Below, one piece after another: positions 1 to 8,666 of a DNA stretch of 51,432 bases. The position numbers and the translations under genes were made by a program. The stretch comes from Oceanobacillus polygoni (GTDB taxonomy: Bacteria > Bacillota > Bacilli > Bacillales > Amphibacillaceae), in assembly GCF_008304605.1 (NCBI RefSeq), contig NZ_PIJY01000013.1:1-51432 (forward strand), in the 5' to 3' direction. Each line of letters begins with the position of its first letter. Position 1 is the stretch's first letter. Below the pieces are notes generated by a model. It was not told where the DNA came from and made no database searches. It saw only the letters and a list, made by a program, of their open reading frames with translations.

Positions 1-343
1 TTTGGCGTGCTCATTTTAGTATAACATGACTAATTTAAAATTTTCATTGAAAAATATTGACAAACTATTAGCTGGTTTAGTTGAAGTGTTTTTTTCACAA
101 ACTTCATATATTCTTTTAATCATTTTATAAATTCAGTTTACACTAACTGAACTACTATTTCAGGCAAAACTCTTTTAAAAAACCAAAATTAAATCTGCTG
201 GATAAGAAGGTATTCTGAAAAATATAAAATATCCCTTCAAAGTTTTCACCCCCATGATCAAGTTTAAAAATTATAGTAATATCTGATTTTATAGTAAATA
301 ATTATTTGAATATTATACTTTTTCTTATCCCATAACAAAAAAC

Positions 344-372
344 TTGATGCAATTCCATCAAAGTTATATAAT
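344..372 (+). promoter_or_regulatory. Sigma-A promoter of tRNA-Ala
   Basis: TTGATG at 344-349 and TATAAT at 367-372 are separated by exactly 17 bases. The predicted start near 379 lies about 34 bases before the mature tRNA. The rest of 1-412 is very AT-rich and shows no gene. Confidence 0.7.
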
Positions 373-412
373 AAAAATGGTTTACGAATTTTACCTACTT
401 GAATTTTATCAT

Positions 413-484
413 GGGGCTGTAGTTCAGTGGGAGAATACTTGTCTGGCAGACAAGGGGTCACGGGTTCGAATCCCGTCAGCTCCA
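413..484 (+). tRNA. tRNA-Ala (anticodon GGC)
   Basis: The sequence folds as a full cloverleaf. The acceptor arms GGGGCTG and CAGCTCC pair with a G3:U70 wobble, the main identity element of alanine tRNAs. The D stem is GTTC/GAAT, the anticodon stem is CTTGT/ACAAG around the loop CTGGCAG (anticodon GGC), and the T arm is ACGGG-TTCGAAT-CCCGT. The discriminator is A and the CCA end is not encoded. It has its own promoter and a terminator at 542-584. It should read GCC and GCU alanine codons. Confidence 0.95.
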
Positions 485-541
485 TTCTTGACTAAACGTC
501 AAAGTTAATAATTAAAACAACCCAGTTCTCGATCAAATCTC

Positions 542-584
542 AACACTCTTGCTTATTCTATTACAGAATGAGAGGAGTGTTTTC
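542..584 (+). terminator. Terminator after tRNA-Ala
   Basis: AACACTC (542-548) pairs with GAGTGTT (575-581). An inner helix CTTATTC/GAATGAG extends the stem, and a short T tract follows. Confidence 0.75.
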
Positions 585-630
585 TAATATAAAAGAAGGT
601 TGTAGAAGCCATATTTATTATGGTAGTGAA

Positions 631-699
<69 letters not shown>

Positions 700-707
700 T
701 AAGATAG

Positions 708-744
708 AAACGCTGTAACTCTTATTAAGGGGGACAGCGTTTTT
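708..744 (+). terminator. Terminator after tRNA-like sequence
   Basis: AAACGCTGT (708-716) pairs with ACAGCGTTT around 734-742, followed by T residues. Its presence suggests that the tRNA-like sequence was once a transcription unit. Between here and 1040 the DNA is AT-rich and I see no gene. Confidence 0.65.
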
Positions 745-1045
745 AATTTTGATACAGTTTACTATTTAATTATTAGTATAGGTTTTTTGGGGCAAATCCC
801 TTTGAGCTATTACTCTCTTTCTAAAAATATCTATATGACGAGTTATTATTTTTACTTATATAAAGTTACCACGTTAATATCATAAAAACGATGTTTAATT
901 GTGATAAATTGTCGAATACCATCGTCTTATATAACTAAAAATATATTAGAGATTGTAAAATAACAACTAAAACAATAGTGTGCTTTAATTAAACAAAAAA
1001 TATGGAGAGAAGGAAAAACGCCAATAAAATCAAAATAAAATACAC

Positions 1046-1081
1046 AAGTAATGCCACCTACTTTAGTAAGTGGCATTACTT
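1046..1081 (-). terminator. Terminator of the TRAP/CoA-transferase operon
   Basis: A 12-bp perfect stem, AAGTAATGCCAC (1046-1057) with GTGGCATTACTT (1070-1081), lies just downstream of the dctM stop. A-rich DNA to its left becomes the U tract on the minus strand. Confidence 0.85.
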
Positions 1082-1101
1082 GCTGTTTATTCTTCTAATT
1101 A

Positions 1102-2376
1102 TCATTCCACATTATCCACCAAAAATGTTGCTATTTCAGGCAAGAATGACAGTGCAATAATAAATAAGATCATAATTATCGCATAAGGAATAACCCCTCT
1201 AACAATTGTACTAATTGTATTCTTTTTATCTAATCCTTTTAATACAAACAAGTTAAGACCAACTGGTGGTGAGATTAATGCTAGTTCCATATTGATAACC
1301 ATTATAACAGCAAACCAGATTGGATCGAATCCTAATCCAGTTATGATTGGATAAAGAATTGGCAACGTAATTACTAAAATTGAAACGGTCTCTAAGAACA
1401 TACCTAATACGATTAATACAATATTGATAAGTATAAAAACAACCCATTTCGACACATCCATAGATAGTGCAAATTGCGTAATCATTTGAGGTATCTGTAG
1501 AATTGTCAAAATATACCCTAACAACTTTGCACCAATCATAATAAACAAAATCATTGCATTTATTTTTACGGTTGATAAAGTTATTTTTTTAAGGATAGTC
1601 ATATTGAGGTTTTTATAAACAAAAAAGGCAATTGCAAACGAAAAGACTACACCTACTGCTGCAGCTTCTGTCGGAGTGAATATACCTGAATAGATACCAC
1701 CAATAATGATTACTGGTAATATCAAGCCCCAAATAGCCTGCCTAGATCCTTCCCATCTCTCTGTCCAAGTTGCGGGCTTGTCTTTTAGATGTCTCATTTG
1801 GTATGAGGAGAAAATCATGAATGCTAATGTTAAAACAATCCCGGGAACAACCCCTGCTATAAATAGTTTACCAACTGATTCGCCGGTAACAGAACCATAA
1901 ATAATCATAGGTATACTAGGAGGGATTAAAATCCCCAGTGTTCCGCCAGCTGCCAATAACCCTAATACATATCTTCTAGGATAGCCACGACGGATCATTT
2001 CAGGAAGAGCAATCGCTCCAACTGTTACTGCTGTTGCTACACTTGAACCAGAAATCGCGGAAAAGACTGTACAACAAAAAACAGTAGCGATTGCCAGACC
2101 ACCTGGAAAATGTCTAAACCATCTGCTTGCCATTTCAAATAAATCTCTACCTACCCCACTTACTACGAGCACCTGGCTCATCAGCACGTACATGGGTAAA
2201 GCAGTTAAAGTAAAGTCGTCTAAAGCCGAAAAAGATTTAATTGGTACTGCTGAAAAGGCAAATGTACCTCCATCAAAGAAGAACATCGCGAGCACCGCTA
2301 ATAGCCCCAATGCAAAAGCAACAGGTAACCCTATTAATAATAATGTTGTTAAACCGCCAGCAAAAAAGAAACTCAC
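1102..2376 (-). CDS. dctM: TRAP transporter large permease (DctM)
   Basis: This is the 424-aa large membrane subunit of a tripartite ATP-independent periplasmic (TRAP) transporter, the part that moves substrate with sodium. It has about 12 hydrophobic segments. Family landmarks include GILIPPSIPMIIYG near residue 150, FTPTEAAAVG near 232 and a late SPPVGLNLF near 370. The length matches DctM (about 425 aa). Its start overlaps the end of dctQ by 4 bases, as expected for coupled translation. It is the last gene of the operon and is followed by a terminator. The substrate cannot be read from this subunit; the linked CoA-transferase and lyase point to an organic acid. Confidence 0.93.
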   Translation of the reverse strand: MSFFFAGGLTTLLLIGLPVAFALGLLAVLAMFFFDGGTFAFSAVPIKSFSALDDFTLTALPMYVLMSQVLVVSGVGRDLFEMASRWFRHFPGGLAIATVFCCTVFSAISGSSVATAVTVGAIALPEMIRRGYPRRYVLGLLAAGGTLGILIPPSIPMIIYGSVTGESVGKLFIAGVVPGIVLTLAFMIFSSYQMRHLKDKPATWTERWEGSRQAIWGLILPVIIIGGIYSGIFTPTEAAAVGVVFSFAIAFFVYKNLNMTILKKITLSTVKINAMILFIMIGAKLLGYILTILQIPQMITQFALSMDVSKWVVFILINIVLIVLGMFLETVSILVITLPILYPIITGLGFDPIWFAVIMVINMELALISPPVGLNLFVLKGLDKKNTISTIVRGVIPYAIIMILFIIALSFLPEIATFLVDNVE

Positions 2377-2870
2377 AGTTGATCTCCCCCTTCATGAACT
2401 CCACCATCAATTAATTGCAATACAAATGCTGCAACTAACAATACCCCACCTAACGGAAGTAGGAGTTCAGGAAGAAACATTGGTATCCTTAATAAAGATG
2501 CAGATGTAACTCCAAGACTGAATGTGTTGAACACATGTATAAATCCATATACCATAAATATAATACTGAACACAAGACCTAATGCATTCGATATATATGC
2601 TAATATGGTTTTCCAAAAATCATTCACATTATTTATTACTAAATCAACTGTTATGTGTGAATATGTTCTTACCGCGTATGCTGAACCTAAAAAACAACTT
2701 CCAATAATAGCATAGATTGATAATTCAGTTGTCCATGATGTTGGTAATCCAAATATCGCTCTTGAAACTATTTCAAAGAAAATCATAACTGTGGTTAATA
2801 GAATAAAAAAGCCTGCAATATAAGCTCCTATCTTTATTAAATAATCGAAAAAGTCATATGTTTTTTTCAT
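2373..2870 (-). CDS. dctQ: TRAP transporter small permease (DctQ)
   Basis: A 165-aa protein with four hydrophobic segments, the size and layout of the DctQ small subunit that pairs with DctM in the membrane. The helix 1-2 region contains the family-typical sequence EIVSRAIFGLPTSWTTEL, where an R and a W lie before the second helix. It overlaps dctM by 4 bases and follows dctP with a 24-base gap that holds an AAAGGAG ribosome binding site. Confidence 0.9.
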   Translation of the reverse strand: MKKTYDFFDYLIKIGAYIAGFFILLTTVMIFFEIVSRAIFGLPTSWTTELSIYAIIGSCFLGSAYAVRTYSHITVDLVINNVNDFWKTILAYISNALGLVFSIIFMVYGFIHVFNTFSLGVTSASLLRIPMFLPELLLPLGGVLLVAAFVLQLIDGGVHEGGDQL

Positions 2871-2894
2871 ACATTAGCTCCTTTCAAGAGGACT

Positions 2895-3926
2895 TTACTC
2901 TACATTTACTATATCCAATAATTCCTGACCTACCTCACCAGCCTGATCTACAAATACATCCCATACTGGCATTGCCGCTTCTCTCCAGATTGGTATTTCT
3001 TCTTCAGATATTTCATATAGTTCCATTCCTCTTTCTACCAGCTCATTTTTCGTGCGTTCATCTTCTATTTTTGCTTGTTGACGGATCCATTCTTCCGTTT
3101 TCATAACTTCTACTTCAATTAATGTTTGTGTTTTTTCGGGAAGTTCTTCCCAAAATTCATTATTTACCGCTAATACAAACTCTAAGTAAGCATAATTATT
3201 GACCGTCAAATAATTAACAACCTCATTATAATTACGCTGTACCATCGCAGTAGTTCCAGATGTAGCACCATCAACCGTATTTCTTTGAAGTGCCATGTAT
3301 ACTTCTCCACCTCCCATAAATACAGGGGATGCTCCATAAGCTTTAATTAACTCGGAAGGCAGGTTTCCCATACTACGAAATTTAAGCCCTTGGAAATCTT
3401 CTGGAGATTCTACTGGTTTAACATTGTTAGCAAATTGTGCATAACCATAATCCGCAAACATAAGTACTCTAGCTCCTCTTTCTTCCATCTCAGAACGAAG
3501 CTTATCACCAAATTCTCCATTCAGTGCTTCTCCAGCTTCTTCATAATTATCAAAAATATAAGGAACATCAAATATCCCCATTGCAGGAACTGTCGCTGCC
3601 CACATCGTAGATGAGTTTACCCCCATCTCTATTCCGCCAGTTAAAACGGATTGGTTCATATCCTTATCTGTCAAAAGTTGTCCATTGGGATAAACTTGTA
3701 CATTCACTTGACCGTCAGATTTTTCTATTATATTTTTAGCAAACTCCTCTACTCCGAGAGAGATATGATGATCTGGCGGTAAATTGTAAGCTAATCGGAT
3801 AGTAGTTTCCTCGTAACCATCTACAGAAGTTTGGGCTTCAACTGATTCCGATTCACTATCATCGCATCCAATTAATACTAAAGCTAATATCACCGAAAAC
3901 AATGCTATTTTAAATATATTATTCAT
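2895..3926 (-). CDS. dctP: TRAP substrate-binding lipoprotein (DctP family)
   Basis: The extracellular solute-binding subunit of the TRAP system, 343 aa. The N-terminus is a lipoprotein signal peptide ending in the lipobox LIGC, so the protein should be anchored to the outer face of the membrane. The mature part shows the DctP pattern: IRLAYNLPPDHH at the start, QVYPNGQL, the central RSMGNLP strand containing the carboxylate-binding arginine of the family, and DGATSG. A GTG start 6 bases upstream is possible, but the ATG at 3926 is 8 bases from GAGGAG and overlaps the upstream stop as ATGA. Substrate unknown, probably a mono- or dicarboxylate. Confidence 0.9.
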   Translation of the reverse strand: MNNIFKIALFSVILALVLIGCDDSESESVEAQTSVDGYEETTIRLAYNLPPDHHISLGVEEFAKNIIEKSDGQVNVQVYPNGQLLTDKDMNQSVLTGGIEMGVNSSTMWAATVPAMGIFDVPYIFDNYEEAGEALNGEFGDKLRSEMEERGARVLMFADYGYAQFANNVKPVESPEDFQGLKFRSMGNLPSELIKAYGASPVFMGGGEVYMALQRNTVDGATSGTTAMVQRNYNEVVNYLTVNNYAYLEFVLAVNNEFWEELPEKTQTLIEVEVMKTEEWIRQQAKIEDERTKNELVERGMELYEISEEEIPIWREAAMPVWDVFVDQAGEVGQELLDIVNVE

Positions 3927-4834
3927 AGGCACAACTCCTCGATCGTTCGTTCTCTATCTAAGTGACGAACTCTTCCTAAAGGTTCTTTTGAAGAAAGTTT
4001 TGCAGCAAAATCTGCAGTATCTAACAGCTTTTCGAAATTAATATTTGTTTTAATCCCCATTCTTTCGAACAGGTACACGAGGTCTTCGGTTGCTAAATTC
4101 CCAGCTGAACCTGGAGCAAACGGACAACCGCCAATACCACTTACGGAAGTCTCAAAAATTCGTAACCCAGCCAAGTATGCTGCATATGCATTTGCAGCAC
4201 CGAATCCTCTGGTATCATGCAGATGAACAGAAACAGGTCTGTCTCCAGCTACTTTTAGCACTTTTTTAATTAAACGATCTACTTCATTTGGTGTAGCCAT
4301 ACCTATTGTATCTGCAATGCCAATTCTATTTACACCTAATTTTTTTGCTCTTTCAACAAGCTGTAGAACATTCTCTTCTGGAACGCGCCCTTCATATGGA
4401 CAACCAAAACTAACAGCAATGGAAAAACAAACTTGAATATCTGCTAATCTTGCTTCTCGAAGCACCGATTTAAATATTTCGAAATTTTCTTCGGTGCTCA
4501 TATTAATATTTATTTTATTAAATGTCTCCGTCGCAGAAGTTACCCAATTCAACTCAACCACTTGATGCTTACTTGCTCGTTCAAACCCTTTCATATTAGG
4601 TATCAAAACAACTGGTTTTATATCATTTTTGGAAACGATTTCATTTAGAACTTCAGATGCGTCTGCCATTTGAGGAACTTTAGCTGGATGAACGAATGAA
4701 GTTGCTTCTATTTTTTCTATTCCAGATGCTACCAATCTATTAATCAGTTCAACTTTGTCATTTGTAGAAATAATGTTTGGTTCGATTTGTAACCCATCGC
4801 GAGGACTAACGTCTATAATCGTGACTTCTCGCAT
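3923..4834 (-). CDS. Hydroxymethylglutaryl-CoA lyase-like enzyme
   Basis: A 303-aa DRE-TIM barrel enzyme of the HMG-CoA lyase family, which cleaves a 3-hydroxy-3-methylglutaryl-CoA type thioester to acetyl-CoA plus a keto acid. Seen motifs: DVSPRDGLQ (residues 8-16), TSFVHP metal/substrate region near 45, HLHDTRG (204-210) metal-binding histidines, and GIGGCPFAPGSAGN with the active-site loop cysteine near 237. Length is typical (about 300 aa). It overlaps the CoA-transferase gene (TGATG) and dctP (ATGA). Next to a family III CoA-transferase and a TRAP importer it probably cleaves the activated import substrate. It could instead act on a related acid such as citramalate, so I give no symbol. 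Confidence 0.85.
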   Translation of the reverse strand: MREVTIIDVSPRDGLQIEPNIISTNDKVELINRLVASGIEKIEATSFVHPAKVPQMADASEVLNEIVSKNDIKPVVLIPNMKGFERASKHQVVELNWVTSATETFNKININMSTEENFEIFKSVLREARLADIQVCFSIAVSFGCPYEGRVPEENVLQLVERAKKLGVNRIGIADTIGMATPNEVDRLIKKVLKVAGDRPVSVHLHDTRGFGAANAYAAYLAGLRIFETSVSGIGGCPFAPGSAGNLATEDLVYLFERMGIKTNINFEKLLDTADFAAKLSSKEPLGRVRHLDRERTIEELCL

Positions 4835-6036
4835 CAGATAACTCCTTCCTCTTTTAGCTTTTTGAAATCATTGTAGGAAAAATCCAAAAATTCTTTGTAA
4901 ATTTCTTCATTATGTTCTCCTAACTTTGGACCATTCCATTCAATCTTCCCAGGTGTTTGGGATAATTTAGGTACAATCCCAGGTGTGACAAGTCTCATTC
5001 CATCATCTAATTCAATTTCTTGAATCATTTCACGAGCCTTATAATGTTCATCATTCATAATATCTTTAATACTGTAAATTGGGCTTGCTGGAACAGATGC
5101 TTCATCAAGAATAAGTTGAACTTCTTCAATTGTATGTTTACTTGCCCAAGATTGAATGACTCCATCAATAAATTCAACATTCTTAACCCTTCCCTGATTT
5201 GTTGCATACTCCGGGTTATTAGCAAGATCTTCTCTATCAATTGCTACCATTAAACGTTGGAAGATGCTGTCCCCATTTCCACCAATTACAATATATGACC
5301 CATTTGAACATTTGTAGGAGTTTGATGGTGCAACTCCTGGCAATGTACTTCCTGTTCTTTCACGTATCGTACCAGTCAAGTCATACTCTGGAAGCATACC
5401 TTCGAGTAAACTAAACACGGATTCATATAGTGCTACATCCACTTCTTGTCCTAATTTGTTTTTATCGTGTTCTCTTGATCTTAGTGCCATTAATGTTCCA
5501 ATTACAGCATAAAGCCCCGCAACCATATCTCCTATCGCAATTCCTACACGAACAGGTGGCAATTCTGGATATCCCGTTAAGTATCGTAAACCACCAACTG
5601 CTTCAGCAACACTTCCAAATCCAGCTTTCTCCCTGTAAGGTCCAGTCTGCCCATAACCAGATATTCTTGTTAATATAATCGATGGGTTAATTTTTTTTAA
5701 TACATTGTAACCTAGCCCCCATCTTTCTATAGTACCTGGCTTAAAGTTCTCCAACACTACATCAACATCTTTTACCAAACTTTTGATAATTTCTTGCCCT
5801 TTTTCTTTTCTCATGTTCACTGTAATTGATTTTTTATTACGAGCCTGCACATGCCACCAAACGGATGTATCTTTGTGCATCACACGCCAATTTCTTAATG
5901 GATCACCATTAGTAGGTTCTTCAACTTTGATTACTTCAGCTCCAAATTCAGCGAAGAGTTTTCCAGCGAACGGGGCTGCAACAATATTACCGAGTTCAAG
6001 AACTTTAATCCCTTCAAGAGGTTTATTTTTAGACAT
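4834..6036 (-). CDS. CaiB/BaiF family III CoA-transferase
   Basis: A 400-aa family III acyl-CoA transferase that moves CoA between carboxylic acids. The N-terminus has LEGIKVLELGNIVAAPFAG, and the catalytic aspartate is in GIAIGDMVAGLYA (about residue 170). FKPGTIERWGLGY and ISGYGQTGPY are further family marks. The ATG follows a strong GGAGGAG site that overlaps the end of the gntR gene. In mitochondria a family III enzyme (SUGCT) uses 3-hydroxy-3-methylglutarate and glutarate as acceptors; with the HMG-CoA-lyase-like gene next to it, a similar activation step is a reasonable inference. Confidence 0.9.
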   Translation of the reverse strand: MSKNKPLEGIKVLELGNIVAAPFAGKLFAEFGAEVIKVEEPTNGDPLRNWRVMHKDTSVWWHVQARNKKSITVNMRKEKGQEIIKSLVKDVDVVLENFKPGTIERWGLGYNVLKKINPSIILTRISGYGQTGPYREKAGFGSVAEAVGGLRYLTGYPELPPVRVGIAIGDMVAGLYAVIGTLMALRSREHDKNKLGQEVDVALYESVFSLLEGMLPEYDLTGTIRERTGSTLPGVAPSNSYKCSNGSYIVIGGNGDSIFQRLMVAIDREDLANNPEYATNQGRVKNVEFIDGVIQSWASKHTIEEVQLILDEASVPASPIYSIKDIMNDEHYKAREMIQEIELDDGMRLVTPGIVPKLSQTPGKIEWNGPKLGEHNEEIYKEFLDFSYNDFKKLKEEGVI

Positions 6037-6037
6037 T

Positions 6038-6703
6038 CTACTCCTCCATTCTTTCCTTCAGCAAGCCTACAAATCTACTATAATCATTTTCAATATGCTT
6101 TTTCATTAAAGTTCTTGCTAACTTTTTATCACGAGCTGCGATTGCGTCGTATATTTTTCCATGATCAACCAAGGCTATACCTATATGTTCTGGAGCAGTA
6201 TCAACAATGGCTTTTCTATAAAAACTATTCACGCCACGTAGCTGTCTTAGCATAGATATGAGAAAAGGATTCATACTAGATTCAATAATAATATCGTGAA
6301 AACTAACCTTTACATCTGAATTATCACTAACTATTGACTCAGTACTATATATATCAATAGCATTTTTGATTTGTTCTAATTGTTCTTCTGTTCGTCTACC
6401 AGCAGCATAATAAGCAGCAGCTGACTCCATTTCAAGTCTACATTCATATAGATACTGAAAGTCAGCAAGCGATGGTTTTACTACTTTTACTCCTCCTGTT
6501 TTTGTTAAATGTAAAAAACCATCCTTTTCAAGCATGCGAATCGCTTCCCGTATTGGGCTTCGACTAACCTCCAATGCTTGCCCAATTTTCTCTTCAATTA
6601 GTCTTTCTCCAGGCTTAATATTTCCGGTAATTATCTGTTGTTTTAAATAATCATAAACTTGACTTTTAAGAGTTAGTTTCACAATCCCAACAATAATTCT
6701 CAC
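6038..6703 (-). CDS. GntR/FCD-family transcriptional regulator
   Basis: A winged-helix GntR regulator with an FCD ligand domain, first gene of the operon and very probably its local regulator. The N-terminal domain shows the classic GNIKPGERLIEEKIGQALEVS recognition region (written here in part), SRSPIREAIRMLEKDG and GGVKVV. The C-terminal helical part has EMESAAAYYAA and the FHDIIIESS segment typical of FCD metal/ligand sites. The start is unclear: the open GTG at 6703 touches the GGGAGG site directly, and an in-frame GTG at 6682 is about 20 bases away, so an ATT start near 6694 is possible. The family commonly senses organic acids. Confidence 0.88.
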   Translation of the reverse strand: MRIIVGIVKLTLKSQVYDYLKQQIITGNIKPGERLIEEKIGQALEVSRSPIREAIRMLEKDGFLHLTKTGGVKVVKPSLADFQYLYECRLEMESAAAYYAAGRRTEEQLEQIKNAIDIYSTESIVSDNSDVKVSFHDIIIESSMNPFLISMLRQLRGVNSFYRKAIVDTAPEHIGIALVDHGKIYDAIAARDKKLARTLMKKHIENDYSRFVGLLKERMEE

Positions 6704-6711
6704 CTCCCTTT

Positions 6712-6769
6712 TTGTATACAGTATGCTGTGTTCTCATATATTATTATAAAAATATTGAATAGTCAATAT
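6712..6769 (-). promoter_or_regulatory. Promoter and operator-like palindromes of the GntR operon
   Basis: On the minus strand TTGACT (6766-6761) and TAATAT (6743-6738) are 17 bases apart, a good sigma-A promoter. The -35 is part of an inverted repeat ATATTGA-ATAG-TCAATAT (6752-6769). Just after the predicted start lies TGTATACA (6713-6720), a palindrome of the kind bound by GntR/FCD proteins. Autoregulation by the first gene is inferred. Confidence 0.65.
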
Positions 6770-6849
6770 CTTTATAATAATCCCAGTGTAATAAAACTAC
6801 TTTTATTGGCTTCTATTTTGCCTTTGCTCTTTTAAAATAGATGCAAATT

Positions 6850-6892
6850 AAAAAACAACAATTGGAATTACAAGTTCCAATTGTTGTTTTTT
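6850..6892. terminator. Bidirectional-looking hairpin
   Basis: An 18-bp perfect stem, with AAAAAACAACAATTGGAA at 6850-6867 pairing with its complement at 6875-6892, loop TTACAAG. The flanks give A/T runs on both strands. It separates the GntR operon from the gltP side; no intact gene obviously ends here on the left, so it may belong to the small broken frame that follows. Confidence 0.6.
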
Positions 6893-6915
6893 AATTACTG
6901 AGAAGGATGACAAAT

Positions 6916-7080
6916 ATGGCAAGATTAGATGGAATAAGAGCATTTGTAGCAGGTGCGCGCGATGGAACGCGACGTCTGCAAATCCCCCTATTGTTGTTGT
7001 CATCGCAATTGTCCTTTACATCCAAATCTATGATAATTTGCATAAGAAAAAAACACCCACAACATGTAATAACGTTGTGA
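6916..7080 (+). pseudogene. Possible small membrane-protein relic
   Basis: An ATG after GAAGGATGA at 6916 opens a frame starting MARLDGIRAFVAG. After a run of five C at about 6984-6988 a different frame reads like one membrane helix followed by a basic tail (PIVVVIAIVLYIQIYDNLHK). One more C would join both parts. It ends inside the gltP terminator. I do not recognise the family; it may be a broken small gene or chance. Confidence 0.25.
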
Positions 7081-7083
7081 GTG
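7047..7083 (-). terminator. Terminator of gltP
   Basis: CACCCACAAC (7054-7063) pairs with GTTGTGAGTG (7074-7083). The seven A at 7047-7053 are the U tract on the minus strand. Confidence 0.85.
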
Positions 7084-7098
7084 CCTTTTTCCAATATA

Positions 7099-8367
7099 TT
7101 ATATCGCTTGATCCACTACTTCTTCGTGATCTTCAACTGGTGGGTTAAATTGACCTTCCCATTTAGCAATAACGAGCGCTGCTAATGAGTTTCCTACAAC
7201 ATTAACTGCTGTACGTCCCATATCAAGAATTCGGTCGATACCAGCAATAAATGCTAACCCTTCAGCAGGTAATCCAATTGTGCTAAATGTTGCTAGTAAC
7301 ACGACAAAGGATACACCCGGTACTCCAGCCATACCTTTAGAAGTGACCATCAAGACTAACATTAATGTAATTTGCTGCCAAATACTTAATTCTATACCAA
7401 ACATCTGTGCAATAAATAGCGACGCGATTGCTTGATATAAAACTGATCCATCTAGGTTAAAAGAGTAACCCGTTGGGATAACAAAAGTAGCAATGTGTTT
7501 TGGACTTCCTGCCTGCTCCATCTTGTCCATAATTCTTGGAAGCACGGTTTCTGAACTTGATGTGGAAAATGCTAAAATTAATTCTTCTTTAATCAACTTT
7601 AATAATTTAAAGATATTCAATCCAACGATTTTAGCCATTAAACCTAATACAACAATAACAAAGAAAATCATCGTTCCATAAACAGTAAGGGCTAACTTTC
7701 CTAATGGAATCAACGATGTAAAACCATACTTAGAGATCGTTACACCAATTAAAGCAAATACACCAATTGGTGCATACTTCATAAATAGGTTTGTAACATA
7801 GAACATAGCATTTGCTGTACCATCGAAGAAACGAAGTACTGGTTTACCTTTATCTCCAATTGCTGCGATTCCAAGACCAAATACAACTGCAAAGAAGATG
7901 ATCGCCAGCATGTCCCCTTCAACCATCGCTTGCACTGGATTTGTAGGTACTATATGCAAAAGCGTATCCGCAATCGATTTACCTTCTTGCTCTTCTGTTG
8001 TTTCGACATAGCCTGAAATATCACTTTGCTGCAGGCTGTCCATATTTAGCCCAGCACCAGGCTGGAATATGTTAGCTGAGATTAAACCAACCGCAATCGC
8101 AACAAATGTCATACCAATAAAGTAAGTTAACGATTTACCGCCTAACTTACCAACGGATTTCAAATCTCCAACACCAGCAATTGCAACGATAATACTAGAT
8201 AGTACAATTGGAACAACAATCATTTTAATTAAACGAAGGAACAGATCGCCAAATGGTTGTAAGATACTTTGCGCTGTTTCACTTCCGTAGAAAATACCAC
8301 CAACAATAACACCTAAAATTAGCCCAATAAAAATTTGATTGGCTAAACTTAATCTAAATTTCTTCAT
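7099..8367 (-). CDS. gltP: Proton/sodium-glutamate symporter GltP
   Basis: A 422-aa transporter of the dicarboxylate/amino acid:cation symporter family that imports glutamate (and usually aspartate). It starts with the family pattern LANQIFIGLILGVIVGG and LRLIKMIVVPIV. It carries the serine-rich re-entrant loop FSTSSSETVLPR, the unwound helix motif GYSFNLDGSVLYQ and the late DRILDMGRTAVNVVGN substrate/cation motif. These match GltP more closely than DctA-type proteins. Length is normal. The long leader holds a c-di-AMP riboswitch and terminator, so the gene should be switched off when c-di-AMP is high. GltT is the alternative name in bacilli. Confidence 0.9.
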   Translation of the reverse strand: MKKFRLSLANQIFIGLILGVIVGGIFYGSETAQSILQPFGDLFLRLIKMIVVPIVLSSIIVAIAGVGDLKSVGKLGGKSLTYFIGMTFVAIAVGLISANIFQPGAGLNMDSLQQSDISGYVETTEEQEGKSIADTLLHIVPTNPVQAMVEGDMLAIIFFAVVFGLGIAAIGDKGKPVLRFFDGTANAMFYVTNLFMKYAPIGVFALIGVTISKYGFTSLIPLGKLALTVYGTMIFFVIVVLGLMAKIVGLNIFKLLKLIKEELILAFSTSSSETVLPRIMDKMEQAGSPKHIATFVIPTGYSFNLDGSVLYQAIASLFIAQMFGIELSIWQQITLMLVLMVTSKGMAGVPGVSFVVLLATFSTIGLPAEGLAFIAGIDRILDMGRTAVNVVGNSLAALVIAKWEGQFNPPVEDHEEVVDQAI

Positions 8368-8452
8368 TGATTACCCTACCTTCTTGTTAGTTATATATGT
8401 GCCTAGGCAAGGGAAACAAAGATGATTTGACTAAAAACGTGAATGGACCAAC

Positions 8453-8474
8453 AAAAAAAGACACGGGCTGTGTC
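8453..8474 (-). terminator. Riboswitch-controlled terminator before gltP
   Basis: GACAC (8460-8464) pairs with GTGTC (8470-8474). Seven A at 8453-8459 form the U tract on the minus strand. It lies between the c-di-AMP aptamer and the gltP start, the normal place for an expression platform. Confidence 0.75.
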
Positions 8475-8511
8475 AATTCGCACGTTATCATATACTCTTT
8501 TGTTTCCGTTA

Positions 8512-8646
8512 AACGCTGACGAGGTTAGCTTTCGGGTTAGGACTAAGGAAACAGTAAAGTAAGCCCCTCCGTAAATAGGATTCACCCCACGCGGAAATTC
8601 CGCCGTAATGATTGGGTCCCCCGCTCTTACAATAAGATTAAGCGAA
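8512..8646 (-). promoter_or_regulatory. c-di-AMP (ydaO-yuaA) riboswitch
   Basis: Read on the minus strand, the leader contains the conserved pieces of the ydaO aptamer in order: CGCTTAATCTT, GAGCGGGGGACCCAAT, GGGGTGAATCC, then TAACCCGAAAGCTAACCTCG followed by TCAGCG, which pairs back to the first CGCT. This family binds cyclic di-AMP and normally stops transcription of cell-wall, potassium and osmolyte genes. Here it precedes a terminator and gltP, which links glutamate uptake to osmotic or potassium state. Confidence 0.9.
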
Positions 8647-8666
8647 GCAATATAAATTGCTATATT

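Noticed and set aside
264..485. Minus-strand frame of 73 aa over the tRNA
   Set aside because: It is the antisense of tRNA-Ala; the typical TGFEPVTPCLPD text arises from tRNA sequence.
8403..8585. Minus-strand frame over the gltP leader
   Set aside because: It lies in the c-di-AMP aptamer and its terminator; RNA structure explains the region.
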